From the NCBI GenBank assembly GCA_029747015.1, contig JAKOGI010000529.1, positions 224,501-288,500 of the forward strand: a DNA stretch of 64,000 bases, in the 5' to 3' direction. The position numbers were made by a program, and so were the translations under genes. This stretch comes from Carnegiea gigantea (Eukaryota > Streptophyta > Magnoliopsida > Caryophyllales > Cactaceae). Shown here one piece after another: positions 1-11,039 of this stretch (position 1 is its first letter; each line of letters starts with the position of its first letter). The notes under the pieces are model-generated. The model did not search any database. It saw only the letters and a program-made list of their open reading frames with translations, and was not told where the DNA came from.

Positions 1-1716
1 TAAAGATGTGTTTGCCTTGCTGAAGTATAAGGATAAACATTATAGAAGTCTGCCTAGAGATAAGGATTGGTGATTTGCAATTGATATGTGCGAAGGATTA
101 AAGCTATTTTATACTGTGATAGAGTTGTTTTCTGGGGATCAATACCCTACTGCACATGTCTTCTTTCCACAAGTGTGTGAAATCAAATCGATGTTAGGTC
201 AATGGCTATGTTGTGGAGATATTGATGTGGAATTGATGGCTTCATGAATTTTAAAGAAATTTGATAAATATTGGTCTGAAATTAATGGAATCTTAGGCAT
301 TGCGGTTGTCTTGGATGCTAGATTCCTAGTTGAAGCTACTGCAGTTTTAATTCCTTCAAATTTATGAAGGTCAATATGAGAGAGAGATTGAAAGGATTAT
401 AGCCCATAGTCATGAGTTATTTAATGAATACAAAAGCATTGGGGTTGAGCCAAATGAACATTTACATAGGATGACATCTACTAATGTTGAGCCTAATGAA
501 GACCTCTTGATAAAATTTGATGTCTTTGTGAGAGAAGGAAGTAGTATTATGATCAAATCGAAATTGGGTTGTTGTTTAGAGGAGGAGATCCTACCTGGGA
601 GTCGAGATTTCGATGTCCTAGCGTGGTAGAAAAGCCAGGGGAGTCTAAAGTAAACTATTTTGAAGACAATTGCTAGATATTTATTTGCAATACCTATTTC
701 AGCTGTAGCCTCAGAATTTGCTTTCAGCACTAGTGGGAGGCTAATTGGTTCACATCATAGCAAGATTCATCCATAAACCATAGAGACTTTGATGTGTGCA
801 CAAAGTTGATTACTCTCATAGTTTGACAGTAAGTAAGTTTCTCAGATAAATTAAAGAAGTTACTCTAATTTTGATTAATTTTGATAATGTAATATTCTTA
901 TAGCTCTTTGTCTCATTAGATACCAAGACTAAAAAGCATGCTCTAGATACTATTTTTGTTGATTTTGATGGAGAGGATGGCAATAATGATGATGAACAAT
1001 CAATTTGCAAAGGATCAAAATGAGATTGAAGGTAGTAAGGAGGCAACTAAAGAAGGCAATGCTTTTGTTTTCGAATTTATATTTTTGGTATGAGAGAGGG
1101 AAAATATTCTTATGGATTTCATTTCAAGTACAGATGGCAATGACTTTCAAAGTTGAGGATTTTGGTATGAGAGAGGAAAAATATTCTTGTGGAATTTGCC
1201 ATTTGGTGTACAAAATGAGAATCTTGTATATATTCTAGCTTGGCTATGAGCTTATGTCCAAAAAACCTTATATCAACAAAACCAAAGTCTTTTAAAAAAA
1301 ATAAATAATAAAGAAAAAAAAGAATCACCAGTCGCTATAAATATTTCAATTTATCAAAGACAAAGTCTACCACTAGCACCAAAGTGGGTGAAAATTATTG
1401 ATAGAATTATAAAAATGGCATAGTTAAGCTCATTAATTAGATGACAATAGAGCTTCAAAAATATTATTAATTAGCAATAGCACTGTGGACTTCACTCAAC
1501 GACAGTCCAATCTTTTAAAAAAATACATGTAATCTAATCCAATAAAATAATGCATATAGACAATGAGCAGCCCAATCAAACCCATGAATATTCATGGATA
1601 GTACCCGTATGGGCAAATATTCATGTGGATAATACCAAAAACCATGAGTACATCATCTTTGAATAAAATGTGGGTATGGGCATAGCCCACCCATACCCTC
1701 CCGATGCCCACTCCTA
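1..1716 (+). mobile_element. hAT-superfamily DNA transposon, 3' part
   Basis: The left end lies outside the window. The body carries a decayed hAT transposase (2 to about 845). The right end is placed at 1716 because the reverse strand from there reads TAGGAGTGGGCATCGG followed by repeated GGGTATGGG / CCCATACCC motifs. That is the usual look of plant Ac/Tip100-like hAT ends, which begin TAGGG/TAGGAGTGG and have GGGTA-rich subterminal repeats. The subterminal motifs occupy about 1590-1716. Non-coding 3' sequence fills about 850-1590. The 8-bp target duplication cannot be tested without the left end. Superfamily is fairly sure; the exact end is an inference. Confidence 0.7.
2..845 (+). pseudogene. 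hAT transposase (RICESLEEPER/zf-BED type), C-terminal half, decayed
   Basis: Frame 2 from base 2 reads a hAT RNase-H-fold segment, including YRSLPRDKDW, then LFYTVIELFSG, then YPTAHVFFPQVCEIK. It continues to a VVLDARF stretch that corresponds to the family's LDPRYK region. Further on (about 579-760, another frame) is the hAT C-terminal dimerisation domain: LARYLFAIPISAV-like sequence ending SAVASEFAFSTSGR, the family hallmark ASESxFSxxGR with one change. Stops interrupt the first part at about 71, 245 and 365, and at least one frameshift separates the two parts. The gene is clearly dead. The N-terminal BED zinc finger, if present, lies left of the window. Confidence 0.85.
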
Positions 1717-3644
1717 AGTAGTAGAGCTGAGACCTTATGAGGTTAATGAACCAAATAGGAGGATGGATGCTGCTGTTGAGGTGGTAGAAGCCATGGTCAT
1801 GGTCCTATTGGAATGGGGGTGGTTAGCAAAATGCATATGTTGTTTGAACATCTTTAAAGCTAAAGATAGAGATGACAAAATTAGACACGAAGTTGACATG
1901 TCAAGCATTGGTACATCGTTTTTGATTTGGTTGTCTGTGCCATGATAGATTCATAATAGAGCATAAAAAGTAACTTCTAGGTGGATAAGAGATGTAGTTC
2001 CAATGACAACTCACTTTTTTCTAACTGGACAAGATGGTGATGTGGTATAGCGATATAATGCGCATTGGCATTGATTTTCGTTAGCTATTTTATGCCCGTA
2101 CTTCCTCTATTTGCACCCATATGCATCTATGTCCGCAATTACGCAACATTGTTAGAACCACCAATGAACAACGCATTCTTCACAATTACAGAGGCAAACC
2201 CAATGATCTGACATTCATGTTAATTTTAGATGAATACAAATGGATTAATGATATACTTGTTGGATTGAGGTTGAATCATTATAAACCTAAGGTAGTGGCA
2301 GATTTAGGATTTTAATCTTATAAGGTCAACCTATGTACACGTCTAAACTGTAGGGTGTTGGCTTGTTCCTACTTTACCATATTTTTCATTTTCTAGATCA
2401 TAGATAGATATTTTTTTTTGAGATGCTTAATTGAAAGTTACAGTCTGCAAGGTTGATCTACCTGCTCCTTGATGGGTGAAATCCATCCCTACACTTCGTT
2501 CACATAAGGTTTTTTTTTAAAAAAAAAATCAGATATTTTATTGTTATTTGTTCAAGAAACTAGTTAAAAAAGTAAAAATAACGCTCACTTTGTCTTGAAT
2601 CATATGATAGATTTCAAGAATGTCAAATGGTTTTGTGAACGAGGTAGTACTAGTCGGCTAGACTTAGATTGATCTAATGTGGGCCGTATTATTTGAATCC
2701 AAGTTAAAACCAACAAGTCATATAATTTCACTGACCGTGAATATGTTACATCTTGCTTTAACAGAAACCCTTGCTCTCTTGGCATTATTTTGTTCGGAAC
2801 TCTCCTCTTTGTCTCCACCACTTCTCATAGTCTTCAACCATTACTTGGCATCCAACTCTCCCTAATGTCATCTTCTTTCCTGTCTCCAACCTCATATCAA
2901 GGAGGGGGATTTGAATTCACGCCCAAGTGAATGGTTTTCACCTATCAAACGCATATCCTCTTGGTCCCTACTTAGGCCCGAGCCACTAGTTCCATGAGTT
3001 TGCATTGGTCCAAGAGAGAGAGAGAAGTTTCTTGTTCGTGTATTCTTGCTTTTCGTGTCTTAGTACTGGAAATCTGAGACATGTTGGGTGATTTGAGGGG
3101 AAGTTGTTTGTGTCAGGGGATGTTAATAATCTTCTTCAATTCATTCTAGCATCTCCTTTAGCCTTTGGTTTTCTTACTTCACCTCATCCATTTTTGCTTT
3201 AGCAGACTCAATTTCTGCCCGAATAACTAATGCATGATTTGGTATTCATCCAAATGTCAATGCGTTTGCCTGGTTCACATGTAGTGTTATGCTTCCCGTA
3301 CGACAATTAAATGCTGTCATTAGTCCAACAACAAAATGGCTCAGAAAAAACGTGTAATTGATCCAAGTTAAGATTAGACCAAGTTGCACTAGGCATTGGC
3401 TCAATTCGAAAGCATGTGCAAAATTTTACTAGCTAAACTGACTGACTTTCAATTAAAATTACAAATTTCGTCATAAGGCACTAAATAGGTGAATTATAAC
3501 AAATTTAATACTCCACTTTCTCACCACAACTTTACCTCTAAACCTTGACAGACAGTAGGCCTACCAACTTTTTATTTTTTTCATGCAATCATTCACATAT
3601 AAGTTTTTTCGTTAAATAAAAAATTGGTTAGCTTATTCAACAAA
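1717..3644. other. unassigned non-coding DNA
   Basis: No gene is recognised. Short open stretches occur (1763-1945 and 2121-2315 on +, 2600-2821 on -) but show no family motif. A T-run/A-run pair lies at 2510-2530. Around 2900-3000 a GGATTTGAATTCACGCCC stretch resembles a decayed SINE or LTR fragment but cannot be placed. The last 100 bases turn into C/T-rich sequence that borders the AT-rich block. Confidence 0.5.
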
Positions 3645-5534
3645 GGCCATGTTCTTTTCGTGGGTAAATGATCTCATCCCACTCCTTCCCACTTCCATCC
3701 ACTCTTTTCCACTCTTTTCCAATTCTTAAAATAAATACCATTTCTTCCTACTCCTACCCATTCCTACTCATTTTTATTACAATTTTTGTTATTAACATTA
3801 ACAAGAATTATTGTTATAACCATTACTATTAATAATTATTATTATTATTATCATCATTATTATTAACATTAATAACAATAATTATTATAATTAATTATTT
3901 TTTTCAGTATTAAGTAATAATTATTTTTAATTAATAATTATTATTAATGTATTAATTATAATATTAAGAGAAATTATTTTAATAATAATAACTTAATAAT
4001 AGTAATCAAAAATCATTGAACAGTAGTTATTAATATTAATAATAATTATTATGGATTATGATTAATAATAATATTAAGAATAATTATTATTCTTAATATT
4101 ATTAATTATTAGTTTCACAATATTTATTATTATCAACATCATTAATTAGAAAATTTTATCATTATTAACATTAGCATTAATAATTATTATTTACATCAAT
4201 AATAATTATTATTAATATAAATAGCAATTATTATTTTAATTATTACTAATTTTCATTAATAATATTATTAATTATTAATTATTTTTAATTACTAATATTA
4301 ATATTAATATCAATATTAATATTAATACTAATATTACTATTAAAATTAGTATCATTATGATTATTATTAGGATTAAGAAAAATTAATATTTTAAATATTA
4401 TGGTTAATTAGTATTCATTAACAATTTTTTAGTATTTAGTATTATCTTTACCATTAATTAATAATTGCTAATGTTATAATATATTATTAATTATAATTAA
4501 TTATTACTAATAATTGTTTTTAATATTATTAATAGAAACCATTTTTAGTATTAATAAATTAATTACTTATTAATCAATAGTTGATAACATTAATAATTTT
4601 TGTATTAATAATAATAATAATAACAATAATAACAATAATTATTATCATTAAAAATTATTAATTTTTGATTTTATAATTATCAATTATTAATAGAATTTAT
4701 AATTAGTGGATTATTGGATATTAGTACTAACATTAATAATAACGATTATTATTAAAAGAAATAATAACTAATAATGTTAATATTAACTATTATTATAATT
4801 GTTACTAATATTCATTAATTATAATGATTATAATAATTAGAATTATAACAATAATTATTATTTTTGTTGTTATTAATTATTATTACTGTTAATACTAGTT
4901 TTAATATTAATAATAATTATTATTAATATTAACTATTACTATGATTATTATTGTTAATATTATTAATTAAAATTATTGTTAGAATTATTATTTTTAATTA
5001 TTATTAACATTAATGATTATTATTCAATGATCATATAATGTTTTATTTTTAATTAATAATAGACATTATTATTATTATTAGTGATTAATTATTTTTTTAT
5101 ACTTATTACTAATTAATGATGACAATAATAGTTCTTATTTTTAATATTAACAACAATAATTAGTATTAATTGTTATTAATTAATTTATTTTAATATAATA
5201 ATTATTAATATTCATATTATCAATATTAATTATTATTAGCAATAATATTAATAATAATTTTTATTTTTATTATTATTAATTATTATTTTGGTTATTGCTA
5301 ATTATTATTAATTTTAGTAATCAGTAATTTTTGTTGTTATTAATGTTAATATTAATTATTGTGATTGGTGTTAAAATTAATGATCATAACTATTATTAAT
5401 ATTAATAATAATCATTGTTGTATTTATTACTAATATTCATTAATGATAATAGTAATCATTGTAATAGTAGTGGTGGTGGTGGTGGTGGTGGCAGTAATAG
5501 TAGTAGTAGTAATAACAATAACAATAACAATAAC

Positions 5535-5615
<81 letters not shown>

Positions 5616-6497
5616 CTCTGTTAAGATTAATTGTTATTAATAATATTAACAATTATTATGGTTATTATTGATATTAATAATAATTATTATTGTAGTTATT
5701 ATCAATTATTATTTTTGTTATTAATGATTATGATTGTTGATGATTCATTATTAGTTTGATTATTAATTAACAATTTTAGTTGTAATAATAATCATTATTC
5801 AATAATAATTATTATGAATGATAATTATTAGTAATTATTAATAATAAGATTAGCAGTAATTATTTTTAAAGTTAATATAATAATTATTTATTAATTGATG
5901 AATTATTAAATTATAATTATTACTGTTAATTATTATTAAAAATGATATTGACAATAATTATTATTCTTAGTATTATCAATTATTATTATTAAATCATTAA
6001 CAAGTAATTTTTATTATTATCAATATTAATAATAATTGTTATTATTATAATTGTTATTATCAAGTTTAATAATAATCATTGTTGTTATAATTATAGTAAT
6101 GATTATTATTATTGATTAATAATTATTAATATTTAATATTAATGTTAATAATTATTAATAATATTAATAATTGTTATGATTTTTATTGTTAATATTAATA
6201 AGAATTATTGTTATAATTATTATTATTCATGTTAATAATAATTATTATTGCAATGAATTATTATTTTATTATTAATTAATAATTATTTTTATTATAATTA
6301 TTACTAATTATTATTATGTCACACAAATCGCTAATATAACTAATATAAGTACTTCCAATTCAATTCCACTCCTTCTCACTTCTTCCTATTCTCACATATA
6401 ACAAGTCACTGTTGCCCACTCCCATCCACTTCTTCCCACTCCCATCTACTCATCCCACTCATTTTCACTCCTTTTCATTCCGCACCTATAGCCTAAG
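3645..6497. repeat. very AT-rich low-complexity block (TAATTATTA-type) with C/T-rich borders
   Basis: From about 3775 to 6320 nearly every base belongs to irregular TAAT / ATTATT / AATAAT words, self-complementary at many scales, with scattered G or C. Both sides are bordered by pyrimidine-rich sequence with repeated TCCCACTC / CCACTTC words (3665-3770 and 6355-6480). The outer edges read GGCCATGTTCTTTTCG at 3645 and, on the reverse strand from 6497, TTAGGCTATAGGTGCGG. These share only AGGC/TAT, so a MITE-like element with an expanded core is possible but unproven. There is no coding content; apparent reading frames here are trinucleotide repeats. Confidence 0.8.
5470..5613 (+). repeat. compound trinucleotide/hexanucleotide microsatellite
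   Basis: In order on the + strand: (TGG)n about 5470-5491, (GTA)n about 5493-5511, (AACAAT)n about 5512-5537, then (AAT)n to 5613. This is the only perfect short tandem repeat inside the irregular AT-rich block. It is probably length-polymorphic. Confidence 0.9.
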
Positions 6498-6603
6498 AGC
6501 TTGTATCTTATGGATATACCTAGGTTAGGAGTAGGCATAAGAGAGGGATAAAGGGGAGAAAAATTGTCCTACACTTTTGGTGGGATTTAAACTCACGCAT
6601 AAA

Positions 6604-7212
6604 GTTCGCAATGGGGCGGGTGTGGACTGTGGAGTGAGTTGAGTCATACCCTTACCCACATCCATTTCCAAATAAATACTCATATTGATATCCATATCCG
6701 CCGAGTATGGTAAAACGATACCCATACCCATGCACACTGGGTATTGTGGGTGTGTTTTATTCGGGTATATATAGATGAAAAAAATTAAACCTATTTTGTA
6801 CCCATATTAAATAGCCAAATAGCCCAAATGCCATATTCGTACCTAGCTTCCAACAACATATTAAATTACACCAAATACAATTCAAAGTTTCTAAGTACAG
6901 GCTATAAATTAGCACTTGAATGTCCCACTAAATGCTTGAGTACAGTGTAGCTCACAACAATTAGAAAAATATCCAAGTCCAAGAAATAAACTAGAACTCT
7001 AAATAAACGGATATGGGTCTTATATGGAGTAGATATGTGGCTGGTATTTATAAAACAGGTATGGGGTGAGTGGGACCTATACCCATATCTATTTTATCAA
7101 TACTTGTCCTATATTATTTTCGCCTTATTTTAACACCAACAGTCATACCCATTGGAGTGAGTTTTGTGGATTTTGACTGGGTATGAGTTTTTTGGTTGGA
7201 CCCGCGAACACA
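6604..7212. mobile_element. possible non-autonomous hAT-like element
   Basis: The left side starts near TTCGCAATGGGGCGGGTG, resembling plant hAT termini of the form GGCAATGGGGCGGGT. The right side ends near GGTTGGACCCGCGAA. Both sides contain inverted CATACCC / GGGTATG motifs (6646-6770 and 7055-7195), like the hAT end at 1716. Terminal inverted repeats match only over a few bases and no clean 8-bp target duplication is seen, so the boundaries are soft. There is no transposase. Confidence 0.35.
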
Positions 7213-8235
7213 TCTTTATTGAGAAGCAGGTCAAATATTACAGGAGTGACAACTAGACCAACTACTTAATGATTAATTCTTTTATAAGTAGATCTAAAAT
7301 TTCATACAAGTTTTCCACATATGATATTCAAGCATCATAGTTCTATGGAATCATGTTTTTGAAGGCATTGCAACTATAAATCACTTGAGTGAACAAACAA
7401 CCAAGTTATTGCATGCATGCATTATCGCTTTCGCCATCGAGTATTTCCGTAATTTATATTTATGAACTCCATATATGTTCATCTTGTTACTTACGCGAAC
7501 TGTGCTTATATTTTTATTCATTTGGAAGTTCCTGTTATAAGAAATCAGAAGTTGAATTATATTGAAGATCAAAATTATCTTTCCTTGGCTGCTAAATGTA
7601 CTTATTCCCCTTTTCCTTCGTGTCACCAATAAGTCGGTCATCATGGAATGGGGGACTTTCCCGGCGTGAACTTGATGAGGTAATTTATACTTGGCATGCC
7701 ACATTTTAATTTTGTCGTGCTCAACTATTGAGAATGAAAATTATGATAGGAAAGCCTAATTACGCTAGTTCCCTATGATACTATTCCTCGTGATGTTAAT
7801 GATTCCTTGACTTGATAGCGTATATTTGAGCCCATCATGCAGTTAGAATATCCAAAATTCATGTCACTTTTTTTTTCTTTAATATTTATTGATAATAATA
7901 AATTGCTGGGTTAGAGAATCTGTTGCTAATGGCAATGAACTAAAAACACTCTAATTGATTAATGTTGTTGTTGACAAAAAGAGGGCTATATATGTACGTA
8001 GTTTCATAAAAAATATTATATACATATGCTATATTTATTCTATATGATGTGTTAGTATTTATGAATGTTACACTATCTAAAACTATCATTTTTAATTCAC
8101 TAAGTGTTGATTTATAGGTCAATTGTAGACATTTCTTCATATCTTTAGTGATGGTCTCTCTCTTTTTTGAAAAATGTTTTTATCAGTAATGCCCATGACA
8201 AATATCGTGTGGAATATTGGAAATTCTAGTGGACC
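7213..8235. other. unassigned AT-rich non-coding DNA
   Basis: No recognised gene or repeat family. A 107-codon open stretch on the minus strand (7381-7704) has no motif I recognise and sits in AT-rich sequence without supporting features. I do not call it a gene. Confidence 0.5.
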
Positions 8236-8251
8236 AAGTAATAATAAATTA

Positions 8252-8507
8252 CCAACAAGGTAGTGCCTGGTTGATACCACCATATTTGCTCCACCTCTAG
8301 GTCCTCCACTACCTGGGTTTGAATCTGGATGGAGGAACTTTTCATTGCCATTTATTTGTAATTAAAAGGGGTGAGTTGAGGCTTGGGCCTACATAGTTCC
8401 CCCTCTCCATGGGCTAGTTGATCCACTAGGGTATCCCCAGAAATAAGGGTCTAATGGGTGGCTTAAGTTTATCATTGTTTAAAAAAAAAAAAAAGAAGAA
8501 GAAGAAA
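8252..8507 (+). mobile_element. tRNA-derived SINE, copy 1
   Basis: The head contains an A-box-like AGTGCCTGGTTGATACC (8262-8278) and a B-box GGTTTGAATCT (about 8318), the internal RNA polymerase III promoter of tRNA-derived SINEs. The body (CATTGCCATTTATTTG, GGCTTGGGCCT, CCCACTAGGATATCC-like words) is shared with the reverse copy at 8893-9132. It ends in an A-rich tail (8481-8507). It is flanked by a 16-bp target duplication AAGTAATAAYAAATTA at 8236-8251 and 8508-8523 (one mismatch). The duplication plus a second copy make this a confident SINE. The family name is not known to me. Confidence 0.88.
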
Positions 8508-8892
8508 AAGTAATAACAAATTAAAAGCTTCAGAGGTTAGGTCATTTTATCTTTTTGCCTATCCTACAGTTTCCATCATTAAGGGAAGGCATCTCTAAAC
8601 TTTTGTCCTAGTCTCTAACTCATACCTGAAAAAGGTAAAATTTAATATCAGGAATGAAACCACGTTGCAAATAAATCAGAGTTCCACCTCATGTAAATAT
8701 TAAAAAGTCATGTTGGACTTCATAAGTAAAAGAAGAGAATTATATACTATTCAATGATAATAGCACATATAAAAGTTTTTTTTTTGCCATATATTATATA
8801 AGGATGACTTGAGGTTTGCTTTACGCAATAGATAAAATATGTTCTGTTTTCAATTAAACTTTGGGAACCGCTTGGATAAATTTTACATGTCC

Positions 8893-9132
8893 TTTTTTTT
8901 TTTTTTTACTGGTAAATTTGGGCCACCAACTGGGCCTCTATCTCAGGGGATATCCTAGTGGGCTAACTAATCCATGGGAAGAGGAGAATCATACAGGCCC
9001 AAGCCTGAGCCCACCTCCTCCTTCAATCCCAAATAAATGGCAATGAAGAGGTCCTCCACCTAGATTCGAACCTAGGTGGTGGAGATGGAGCAAACATAGT
9101 GGTACCAACTAACTAGGCACTGCATCGTTGGT
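8893..9132 (-). mobile_element. tRNA-derived SINE, copy 2 (reverse orientation)
   Basis: The reverse complement reads TGCCTAGTTAGTTGG (A box), then GGTTCGAATCT (B box), then the same body as the copy at 8252. It ends in a run of about 15 A's (T's at 8893-8907 on +). Flanking 12-bp duplications TTTTACATGTCC lie at 8881-8892 and 9133-9144 and are identical. It is tail-to-tail with copy 1, about 385 bp apart. Its boxes are closer to tRNA consensus than those of copy 1. Confidence 0.9.
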
Positions 9133-9394
9133 TTTTACATGTCCCCATTGCAAACAAGTGACTCAACTTTTTTAATTTTCATTTATTCTTTTGTGGTTTT
9201 GATCATTGAATCTATGTACAAGAACATCTATCTGGAGAAGAACTTAACGTCTAACTATCACAGAACTTATACGCTTTTCATGACAACGGACAATGAACTA
9301 TGAATGGACGAGCAAATGCAAAGAGTAATTTACCTTCATTTCTTTCTTGGATTTGTCACAATACCTGGTGTAGTGGTGCTTTCAACATCCTTCC

Positions 9395-9672
9395 CTTTAG
9401 AATATAAACGTATTCCTGGACCTTCAACCATCAACTTAAGCTTTTAGTTGAGACGGTTCTTGAACATGGTATCAGAGTCTTTCTGATCGTAAGGTCTTAG
9501 ATTCAAATCTCAACAGTCCCCTATTGATTTATTGCGTAGGTAAGAATGACTTTTGTAGCATTCACGCTTCAAACCCAAAGGGCATTCGCATGAAGGGGCG
9601 TGTTAGAATATAAATATATTTTTGGGCGTTCAACCATCAGTTTAACCTTTTGGTTTAGATGGTTCTTGAACA
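9395..9672 (+). mobile_element. TRIM-like miniature LTR retrotransposon (278 bp)
   Basis: Two 72-bp direct repeats, 9395-9466 and 9601-9672, share TTAGAATATAAA at the start, CAACCATCA in the middle and GGTTCTTGAACA at the end. Directly after the first repeat is TGGTATCAGAGTC (9467-9479), the classic primer-binding site for initiator-Met tRNA. Directly before the second is a purine-rich GAAGGGGCG (about 9592-9600), a polypurine tract. The 134-bp interior has no coding capacity. The 3' repeat starts TG and ends CA; the first base of the 5' repeat is mutated. I see no 5-bp target duplication, so the copy may be old or recombined. Confidence 0.82.
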
Positions 9673-10060
9673 AAGCAGTCACAGTTAGCATATAAAAACC
9701 AGAACAAGATTTACTTGGGATTATTAAAGAAAGAAAAAGAGGAGAAGAAACATATTCAAGTATATCATGTCTTCTCCATGACACAAGCCAGTTAAAAATA
9801 GAAAATGTATTTAAAACACTTTCTGTGTGTAAGATTCGATTATTATAGAAGACTTCAACTCAAGAGACATTGAAAAAATGAATCTAGAGGAAGGAGGAAA
9901 TGCATAAAGATAATTAACAAAGTAACAATGGTATAGAGTGTGATTGAAAACCGATTGATTCAGTACTTCAACTGACAGTTAAATCATTCAACTACATTGC
10001 TCTTTTCCTCCCCCTTGATAAGCTTTTCAAATTAAAAGGTACTAAGAATTAATAAAATGG
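9673..10060. other. unassigned non-coding DNA
   Basis: Between the TRIM and the left end of the MULE. No recognised feature. Confidence 0.5.
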
Positions 10061-10108
10061 TTTTGCTAAATATCGCCCATAGGGTAATTAGTATATGGTC
10101 CACCCGAT

Positions 10109-10128
10109 TGTACAATTGCAATTGTACA
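10109..10128. repeat. 20-bp perfect palindrome in the left MULE end
   Basis: TGTACAATTGCAATTGTACA is identical to its reverse complement. It lies about 50 bp inside the presumed left terminus, where MULE transposase binding sites are expected. It could be a binding site or chance. Confidence 0.6.
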
Positions 10129-10187
10129 GCTGGATCCACAAATTGTCCATATGGCGCACCACGTACATAAAGCAAAGAAAACTGCCG

Positions 10188-10293
<106 letters not shown>

Positions 10294-11039
10294 AAAAAAG
10301 CGCTCATAACTGCAACATCAGTTCAAGTCACGACGACCCACAAACTTCCCCTCACATTCTCTCTCCGAAACCGCTCAAATTCATGCTTGATTTGGCAAAA
10401 TTGTGCTACGTTTGCTTATGGATTCTACCAAGAAATCTTCGAAAAATCACCATTAAAGCTTGAACCAAACACCTCGATGTAAGTATTAGCAGCAACCGAA
10501 ATTTATTTGCATGTTTGAAACAATGAATTCGCTTGGCATTCTAGGTTTATAATCTCCTTTTTCAAATGTTTGCAGATGGAAACTCACCATTCATCCGCAG
10601 CAAAGAAGAGATCTGCTAGTGATGAATAAAAAATTGCTCAGAAAAGGTATGTTGAAAACACAACAACAATAACAACACCTCCCACTGTGGGTCCCGCTTT
10701 CGCGGGGTCTGGGGAGATCCAGATGTAGGCAGCCTTACCCCTACCGGCATTTTTGCCCATAGAGAGGCTGATTCCACAAGACCCACAAAAATAAGATTTT
10801 TGTGCAAACATTTTGTAGAAGAGGACTTTTGAGAAAATATGAAATGGAAAACTACGGTTATGCGAAAACAGGGGGTCGAAACTAACCAAACCATGGAACA
10901 ATAAAATAGCGGAAGGAAATATACCTTAGCAGAGGTAGACAAATAATGAGTCATCCCAGAAGTGTGCACTACCTGCAAAACCACGTGACAACACGAAAAT
11001 CCCACACCTAAACCTGCCCTACTGCAACCGAAAGACAAC

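Noticed and set aside
5415..5652. Reading frames of poly-Asn, poly-Tyr, poly-Val/Ile
   Set aside because: They are only the translation of trinucleotide microsatellites; there are no flanking domains or gene signals.
7381..7704. 107-codon minus-strand open stretch as a gene
   Set aside because: No family motif and no neighbouring gene signals, in AT-rich DNA where such frames occur by chance.
8262..8330. tRNA gene at the SINE head
   Set aside because: A and B boxes are present but there is no acceptor stem or anticodon arm; body, tail and target duplications show a SINE.
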